Source of the DNA: Mesocentrotus franciscanus
Taxonomy: Eukaryota > Echinodermata > Echinoidea > Camarodonta > Strongylocentrotidae
NCBI GenBank assembly: GCA_037976565.1
Contig: CP137682.1
Span: 17,886,751-17,950,750, forward strand
Length of the DNA: 64,000 nt
Direction: 5' to 3'
Below the pieces are notes generated by a model, which had not been told where the DNA came from, searched no databases, and saw only the letters and a program-made list of their open reading frames with translations. The position numbers and the translations under genes are program-made. Below are positions 56,681-64,000 of the stretch, piece by piece. Each line of letters opens with the position of its first letter. The first letter of the stretch is position 1.

Positions 56681-58934
56681 AATTATGTGCCAATAAAGTG
56701 CCCCCGAGTCCGTCAGGATCGACACTTTTGTATCTCAGTATGATTTATACATGCTTATTTCAAAATGTTGACATGTCTTTATTAGTCTTTATTAGCAATA
56801 TTCCAATTATTCGCTATACTTCTTTGTTTAGTCCATATAGTGCCAAAAGACGGAATAAACTTAAGGCCGACTCCTTCCCATTATTTTATCCTATGACGGT
56901 CAGTATGACCCCATAATCTTCAAGTGCATTCTTCAGCAGTAATCGTATCGATTAATAAACTCGTGAACCATTTTCCTTGACGAGATTGAACAATGTACAT
57001 TGACAACTTTGACACTTTTTATGTAGATATTCAAAATTCTGATGTACTTTGGAGAGTAATTTTTATAGACACTTGACGTACAGCTCTTGATTGAAATATA
57101 ACACTTCAACCTTTCACAAGTTTGGACAAGTGTTAAATTCTATTTGAACAGATTTATGCACAATGGCGTACTGGCGACTCACTTGTAATGATTAATGATT
57201 ATGATTGCTTAGAGCGAATTAGACAAATGAAGACTTTATTCCGGGCTTTATTCTCATCGGCTATTCAATCATGTAAAAAATTAACGTGAACTGGCGTGAA
57301 CTGGCGTGAACTGACAGGAATTCTGAAATTTAGCGGAAAGAGATTAAAATAATAAGTATCAACAGCGGATATGAGTTTCTATGACGCTGATCGCTGCCGG
57401 TCATGATTTTTTTTCTAAACGTTTAATAATTTAATAATTCAAGCTTGATTAGTTGATTGATTGATTGATTTTGATTCGCCAAGCTTCCAACATGCAATAT
57501 ACAAGAATAACAGATCAAAATTAAGTCAGCTTGAACAGGATAACCCACGAAAGCTCGAGAGCTTATTTCCAGCGGGGTCCCCGACAGACATGTACAAATT
57601 AATAAATTAAAATAGTAATATTATTTTACAGACAGAAGAGAACAAAAACAAAAGATGAAAATGATAATAACAACATTAAACTGATGATAGAAATGATAAT
57701 AAGTACAAGAAGAAAAAGAAGAAGGAGAAGAAGAAAAAGAGGAGGAGGAGGAGGAAGAAGAGGAAAATAATGATGAATAATTATGTAGAATTTCTATAAC
57801 GTACAAAAACATAAGTATATACAAAATGAAAAAGTATGAACCGGCAGAAAAATAACAATTTCAATCATATAACATGTCATTCGCTTCTCTTCTCTGACTC
57901 TCAAGTGTTAGGTATTCCTTTAATTTCCTCTTAAAATGAGCATATATTTTGGCAACGAAATGGCCTATCTGTAATTTGAAATCGTATCTACAATATTATT
58001 ATTTTGATGAAGAAAAAAAATGTTTTCACTATATCATGTACATGTATATAAAGACTTTTTTAAAAATCTAAAAATAGAAACAACAATATAGTAAGCAAAT
58101 AATAACCGACTACTCCGGCGATGGGACAAACTAGCATCACAGATGTGATTTCGGGGCCGCTATCTTCCCGAGCTGATAATGGCATGACTTGTATCTGTAA
58201 CGGAATGACACAAAACATTGTTTTCCGCATTTCATTTGCTTATGATAAACAATAGATCAATTGACCAAAATATTGTTTCATTATTAATAGCCAATGGTTT
58301 AATTCTTATTAATTTAATTATTATTTCATATATACAGACCCCCCACCCCAACAACAACAAAACCAAAACACACAGACTAGCATACTTCCAATTATTTTAA
58401 GGGTGCCATCATAGATTGGGAAAGTTTTGAGAAGAAAAATTATACAAAAATTTGCCAAAGTTCATTGAGAATTTTTAATTTATTAATATATTTATATATA
58501 TTTTTGCTTTCTCGACGCATTATTGTGAAACAATGGTGAAGACATCCACTGGCAGTGCTCCTATTATAGAAAATAACGTATCACTGGGTACTTTAAAAAA
58601 AAAAAGGTAATTCGCCTGAGCTTTGGGCAAGCTCTAATAACGTCAGATTGAACTCAAACATAACATTCCAAACACATTTTTTTTCAGGCGTTTTTAATGA
58701 CTTGTATAGCACAGACAAGACAGTATACATGTACTAATAATTGTTTAAACTGCATTTTCATCGATACTGGAAAAAATTGAACTCCTACAAAATGCTACCT
58801 AAAACAAAAACCCCTCTATCAAATTTGTCAATCTTTGTATCATTTATTTTATGTGAAAAGATTCTCCTCCCACTGATACCAGTGAATCTGATGATTAAGA
58901 CCCCACATTGGAAGTATGTTAGTCTTTCATTTTG

Positions 58935-58965
<31 letters not shown>

Positions 58966-59413
58966 TTTTTGGGGGCGCACCCTGTATAATTACATAGACC
59001 TACGTATAATAATTAACCGTGGTAACGATGGATTCCATCACGACCTTCTGTTATTTATGTATTGACCCCCAATGATCATCGTAATTCGTAAACGATCCTG
59101 ACCAATTCGTTATCTATCCAACAGATCCCCATCATAAACTAATGATTTATATGGTTAAAAACATTTAAGATTTGATTGAATAAACATAAATTATAAGAAT
59201 GGGCTCAGATTCTCAACGGGTGAGAACATTTCTGAGACTTATCCTTCATATAAAATCGATTTTCTAAAGAAAAAAAACATTATTATTTACCTTGAATTAA
59301 TTTCTTCTTTGTCGGTTATAATTTCTTTCATCTTGAAACTTTGACAGGGGAGGGGGAACATTTCCTCCTTTGCGTACGTCTGCATGAATGAATGCTAGTA
59401 ATCGGGTACATGA
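56681..59413. other. Noncoding with microsatellites
   Basis: (GATT)n near 57,455, a GAA/GGA-rich tract at about 57,705-57,770, and (TTTTG)n at 58,933-58,965. No exon or family recognised. Confidence 0.55.
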
Positions 59414-59445
59414 ATGTATCGCTCTTTGCTCTTAGTAGCCTATAG
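59414..59445 (+). CDS. Candidate first coding exon of the OPA1-like gene
   Basis: ATG plus ten codons (MYRSLLLVAY and two bases), phase 2, matching the phase required by the exon at 61,805. Its 32 coding bases equal the length known for the vertebrate OPA1 first exon, and the residues are presequence-like. The donor AG|GTTGCA is weak, so this is only a suggestion. Confidence 0.25.
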
Positions 59446-60213
59446 GTTGCACAAACACGACCATTTCAAAGCCCCAAACTCTGAAAGTATGCAAAATTCA
59501 GCATTAGATGGGTTGTATTGCAATGTTGTCAATCATAAGTGTTTTTTTTGGGGTGGGCGGGGTCCCTTAAGCCGTTCGACGTTAATCACTAAACACCTGA
59601 AAAAAGACTACGCGATAATTTTGATGGATCTGCGCCCGTGCACAAGTACAGACGAGAAATGGTCTCCGTGAAGCGAGACATTTTCCTTTAAATCTTGTCT
59701 TATTTAGAGAAAAAAAAGTAAAATCAGAATGATTCGTTTGTTATCTGGGACATTTGGGTGAGTCGTTGTCTATATTTCTGTGTAATATCTACGTACATGA
59801 GTGTGTGTAATCTATTCAATCGTGAGTGTCATTATAATATTTTGTGCGGTGTCTCGTCAACTCATGTCCCCGTAGTTTCCCGTGAGTGGAGGACTCCGTC
59901 TCTCGTTTCAGCTCTTAAGACTACAGCATAATTTTATATGTGTGGGGAGCCATGCCATGACCATGGATCTAGCTCTAGACTTGTACAGTGTGATCTTGGG
60001 ATTGTCTTTTAAAAAATTATTTATTTATCCGATTTTAATGGCTGATTCATTGTCCTCATTTGTGAGTATGTGGTCGGGGAGGTCAAAAAGACAAAATGTG
60101 GGTAAACTTACATGTAGACTCTAGACTATTTTCTAGAATCTATCATTCTAAGTAGACTCTAGGTCTATGTATGATCATTTAGACCGAAAATTTCTGTCTC
60201 TTTCGTTCGTTAG
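59446..60213. other. Noncoding
   Basis: No recognised exon or element. Confidence 0.4.
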
Positions 60214-60268
60214 CCTCTGATTTGGGTAGGGTCGGCTCCTCTCTTTAGAGACAGAAGCCGACCATAGG
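60214..60268. repeat. Short dispersed hairpin repeat, copy 2
   Basis: TGATTTGGGTAGGGTCGGCT ... CAGAAGCCGACCATA, as at 24,098-24,170. Confidence 0.7.
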
Positions 60269-60396
60269 CGCTCCTGTGCAAACTCGGTGGCACGGATCTG
60301 GCCACCAAACTAGCCACCAAACTTTGGACTAAAATGTCACTTTAGCGGATTCATATTCGATGCATTTATTTTTTAAAAATTAGGCCTAGGCTAATA

Positions 60397-60625
60397 TAAT
60401 TCGGTTCCACATATCAGATTGACTGAATGATGCATTTAAGATTTTTTTCCCAGATTTTCTTTGTCGAAATTGAACTCGGCTCCGTGTTGAAATTTTTGCA
60501 GTGCATGCGCAGCTCGCAGTAACAGTTTCAACATGGAGCTGAGTTCAATTTCGACAAAGAAAATTGGGAAAAAAGACCCTTAATTTTTAAACGCATCATT
60601 CAGTCAACCTGGTAAGTGAAACCAA
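60397..60625. repeat. Imperfect palindrome, ~100-bp arms
   Basis: The left arm includes GATTGACTGAATGATGCATT, TTTTCTTTGTCGAAATTGAA and CTCGGCTCCGTGTTGAAA. The right arm is its inverse. The spacer is ~35 bases (TTTTTGCAGTGCATGCGCAG...). Likely a MITE or inverted duplication; no target duplication was found. Confidence 0.9.
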
Positions 60626-60639
60626 ATTCCAAGTCAAAT

Positions 60640-61281
60640 TTTAGGTGCACAGACATAGGGCTCCTCATCATACAGATCTGTTTGACAGTGCTGCATTTGT
60701 ATAGCTTTTCTGTGCATATTGCATGCATGTTACTGAGGTCAGTGTTGCTAGGCCTTAAAACACTTTAATTTTGGATGCACTCTGCAAGGTTAATTTTTTA
60801 TTTTGAAGAAAAAAAAACTATGTAATCTATGGCATTAAAATTATTACTATGATATATTGCTGATCCATGCTAAATTGCATTCATGTTTTGGAAATTTGCA
60901 GAAGCGAGGTACTATAGGTAGTAGGTACATGAAGTACCGGTAGCATCATAGACTAGTCGAATTGAGATGCTGTTGACTTGTAATTAAAACTATGTTAAAT
61001 AAATAACCTACCTTTCTAGCTAATATGTAGTTTTCTAGAAAACTTCCCCTGCTATTTCCTACATTTAAAGTTCACTCTATCAGAGAGAAATAATGTGTAA
61101 CTTATAAGCAATAAGTATGAGAGGCCTAAACAAGGGAACCTTATTCAGTAGCGTGCAATTCAAGATTTTCCATTGAAAATGACATCTAGATGCTTCAGAA
61201 GAAATAAAACGCCATTTTTCTTTTTTACTTGTATTGCTGTAGGAATGAAAATTTGTATTTGTTATATATCATGGTGTGTTC
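60640..61281. other. Noncoding
   Basis: No recognised feature. Confidence 0.4.
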
Positions 61282-61665
61282 TTAAAGGTAAAGACCAGTT
61301 TTGGAAATGCCCCTCTCTCAAAATGGAAGCTCTCATTACCAATCATGTGAAAGAATATGTTTTGACTAATACGTGATGATACAAATTTTGCCGGGAAACC
61401 GCCTACTAATTGATAAATGTGGTAAATTATTATATCTATTGGGACCAAATAGATATCGCGCACGTGGTCGCGTAGTCCCATATACATCTTTCTGTGTACA
61501 GTGTTTGTAACTTTACCAAGACTGGGCCAAAATTTCTTATCATTTTGATGATTCCAGAACCTTGCAGTACACACCAATACTTTAGATGATCAACCTTTCC
61601 TGATAGATTTAACAACGTTTCTTTCACAATGCAATCGCATGACCAGAACTGGTCTTTATCTTTAA
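61282..61665. mobile_element. TTAA MITE (TTAAAGGTAAAGACCAGTT ends)
   Basis: The left end TTAAAGGTAAAGACCAGTT and right end AACTGGTCTTTATCTTTAA are near-perfect inverses, again bounded by TTAA. The interior carries weaker inverted similarity (AATGAGAGC / GCATTGTG region). Different family from the AGTCCACTCC elements. It lies 139 bases upstream of the OPA1-like exon. Confidence 0.88.
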
Positions 61666-61804
61666 GAAAAATGCTTAGATATGGGGCATGAAGCATTACT
61701 TTCATTTCTGTTTATCAAATTTTCTTTTGCAATTTTACTTGGCCCATAATTGAACTCACAAATAATTTTTATGCATGCAATATATGTTTTTTTCTTCATA
61801 CTAG

Positions 61805-62090
61805 TCCCTACAGCAGTAATCATCTGCGGCGAGGTGTGCAGAATGTAGTCTCCAAACAGACCCAAAGGAACCCTCTCCGTCCCTTAGTCCTCCGACCAAA
61901 CGACATCAACACCATGCTAGCAGCCAACTATGCTGGTTTCACCCGGGTCTACATCGTCCTGCGGCCCAAAGTGTACGTCAACGAGGGCAGTACAAGGGCG
62001 ATGTCTATGCTGCCGAAGATTGCACGACTGTTGAGGATTAGATACATTGTGATTGGCTCGGCTGTAGCTGGTGGTACAAGTCTCAAAATG
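61805..62090 (+). CDS. OPA1: OPA1-like mitochondrial dynamin GTPase, presequence/TM exon
   Basis: 286 bases; acceptor CATACTAG, donor GTCAGT. It reads PYSSNHLRRGVQNVVSKQTQ, a basic presequence-like part, then MLPKIARLLRIRYIVIGSAV and AGGTSLKM. This matches the conserved OPA1 membrane-anchor block (arginine-rich flank, LRIRYIVIGSAVAGG helix) that follows the mitochondrial targeting sequence. OPA1 is the inner-membrane dynamin-related GTPase that fuses inner membranes and keeps cristae shape. The frame requires a preceding exon ending in phase 2. The GTPase domain lies outside the window. Confidence 0.88.
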
Positions 62091-63338
62091 GTCAGTGATG
62101 TTCATTGAGAAAGAGTTGGGCCTTCCATTGTCTTGTTGAATGCCAAATAGAATCATAGTCTTAATAATCTTAATAATAGAATCTTAAAATGTACCTGTTT
62201 AATTCACTATATAATTAATTGTTCTGTAATTTTGGTATGTTCTATCTTACTTCTGTTCCTTTGTTTATAATGCAGATGCTTTTATGTGAATTCTTTTTTT
62301 CTGACAAGTGCGCCTTGAGCATTTGATTCCAAGTGGATTCTGAGCCTTACAAATCTCATATATTATTATTATTATTATTATTATTATAGAGTAGTTCAAA
62401 CGTTTGAAATGCATGAATATGAATTTCTCTGTTATGTGGTCAAATACTAATCTAAAATTCTCTCAATGAACTCAGATGTATTAATTGTGAAATATTTTAT
62501 GGGAATAAGGGCATCAAGTTTAACAAATTCATAATTCACTTTGGATAATCTTAGACCCTTTTAGGACAGGATATATCTTTAGTGCAAAATTGATCACATA
62601 TTGTTCATCAAATTGGCAATATTTTCTCTTATTGCAACCCTGTTAAAATGAAATGTAATGTCTCTGAAAACAATATACACTGTACATTGGCAAGAATGTT
62701 GTGAACAAATTGAAAATATTACAAATTTTGATTGAAAAAAACAATGATTTTGAAACTCTCAATGTGTTGCCAATTTAAGAATTTTAAAACTTATTTTCCT
62801 TTTTTTTTTTTAAATTTCTGGCATCAAGCGCAATATACCGGTAGTCATGAAAAAAAAAATTGATACATTGTGCACAGGATTTATGCCCTTTCTACTCATG
62901 CATCATGTATAATTTTAGGGCTCTGAATCAAAAAATATTGAGCCAATCATTACAAAATTTGGTTTTGCAAGTTTCAAAAGTCTCATTTAATTTGATTTGA
63001 CGAAAAAAATTATAATCAATATTAAGTCAAATGTAAAATACATAGGATGAATACACCTACATGGAACATGAAATATCTCCTATGTTTCCTTAAATATTAC
63101 TTATCAATATGTTGAATGATTGCTAATGACTTCTATAATATCATTAAACAAAAAAAAACCTCGTAATTTGTTGAAGAATATCCAATAGGATAGATATTTA
63201 GAGTAAAATTACTGTTTTACTTTGAAAGTACTTTATTTTGGTGTGAATTCAATTAAATTCAGGGGTACTATGATATGTTTTTTTTTTAATGCATATTTTA
63301 TTTGTTTTGTTGAATCATCTATTTCTATCACCCATCAG
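62091..63338 (+). other. Intron of the OPA1-like gene
   Basis: AT-rich intron. A SINE-like tail (GCGCCTTGAGCATTTGATTC ... (ATT)n) lies at about 62,305-62,393. The acceptor is TCACCCATCAG. Confidence 0.8.
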
Positions 63339-63528
63339 ACCTACAACAGTTGGAAAGAAAGTATACCGGACCTGAGTTGGGTCAATGACTACTTTCCTGA
63401 CGGATCTGTACTGAGGGACATGTCCAATGAGATGCGTCGATTCACTGCCTACATGAAACTGCCAGAGAAAGGTTGGCTCAAACGCAGAGTGGAGTCTGTT
63501 AAAGGACTCATGCCTGAATTGCCTCATG
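63339..63528 (+). CDS. OPA1: OPA1-like protein, exon after the membrane anchor
   Basis: 190 bases encoding TYNSWKESIPDLSWVNDYFP, then a variable stretch and LKRRVESVKGLMPELPHG. The (K)(T/F)xxWK(D/E)xIPDLxW block directly after the membrane helix is typical of OPA1. Donor GTAAAT, phase 1. Later exons (coiled coil, GTPase, stalk) are beyond 64 kb. Confidence 0.88.
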
Positions 63529-64000
63529 GTAAATGTTTTCTAGATTAGTCCCCTTTTTTCTAATCTATCTCGATTCATTCATTCTTAACCAAACCTCCTT
63601 TAAAGGATGCTTGCATACATTCATAATGTCCATGTTCAACTAACAAAACTACAGCTTTTGTAAAGGGAAGTCAGCTCTGATATTTATTAAGTTGGTTTTA
63701 ATAGGAGCAGAGAAGCGAGAGAAACAAATTAGTGAAAGTGTGAGCAATATCCGATTAAAAATTAGAAAGTTATGAAATTTTAAGGTGCAATCAAACACAA
63801 ATTGGCAACTCTGTGAGGTATCTTGCAAGTCCTCTCTCATTCGCCCTGTACTGATAAACTTCAACAAATTCAAGAAAATTTTCAATTATACATTCACCCT
63901 AAATATAATTATTGCAAATATGTCTTTATACAACCTGTGTATTTTGTCATCAATGACGTAGAAAATGAAAGTGTATGAAATTATCTGTACAGAGCGAATT
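63529..64000. other. OPA1-like intron with diverged MITE end
   Basis: About 63,660-63,840 resembles one end of the TTAA MITE family (AAAGTTATGAAATTTT, AAATTGGCAACTC). The rest is unremarkable intron. Confidence 0.5.

Overview
This is a eukaryotic, intron-rich and repeat-rich window with no prokaryotic features. The frequent GTAGGCCTA and ACATGTA words, SINE-like tails ending in (ATT)n, the abundance of TTAA- and hAT-type MITEs, an intronless rhodopsin-class GPCR duplicate pair and an OPA1-like exon pair suggest a marine deuterostome, most likely an echinoderm and perhaps a sea urchin. The species assignment is inference. Conventional coding content is small, and most of the window is mobile DNA in several nested layers.

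Layout. 0.9-3.2 kb is a 94-bp minisatellite of about 24 units. 6.7-20 kb holds a minus-strand gene reconstructed here as 17 exons (about 965 codons). It encodes a KDZ (Kyakuja-Dileera-Zisupton) transposase-like protein: N-terminal Cys-rich zinc motifs, the KDZ core and a C-terminal coiled-coil tail. One apparent frameshift lies in the core near 11,941. MITEs and a SINE-like tail sit in or beside its introns. 19.26-19.67 kb is an inverted 17-bp minisatellite. 21.83-31.13 kb is bounded by ~38-bp inverted termini (ACCCTGATAGCAGA...) and internally by two ~1.3-kb arrays of GACGTC-like words. This looks like a 9.3-kb foldback-type element whose interior carries an RTE-like retrotransposon fragment, several MITEs and weak exon candidates.

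31-39 kb is a repeat complex: a long (CT)n tract; a 377-bp hAT-like MITE with a clear 8-bp target duplication; a ~105-bp satellite whose units carry a GCGAAGC mini-hairpin, split by a 1.82-kb hAT-like element; a ~187-bp tandem repeat; a 98-bp direct repeat; and a palindromic MITE. 40.5-56.7 kb contains a segmental duplication. Each copy carries one intronless class-A GPCR gene on the minus strand (343 and 344 aa, differing at roughly 20 positions). The second copy is split by two decayed non-LTR retrotransposons in opposite orientations, inserted at or next to a (TTC)n tract.

56.7-61.3 kb is mostly noncoding, with a ~100-bp-arm palindrome at 60.4-60.6 kb and a TTAA MITE at 61.3-61.7 kb. The last 2.2 kb carries two plus-strand exons of an OPA1-like mitochondrial dynamin-related GTPase (presequence, membrane anchor and start of the intermembrane-space part); the gene continues beyond the window. 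The host genes (GPCR pair, OPA1) show no functional link to each other.
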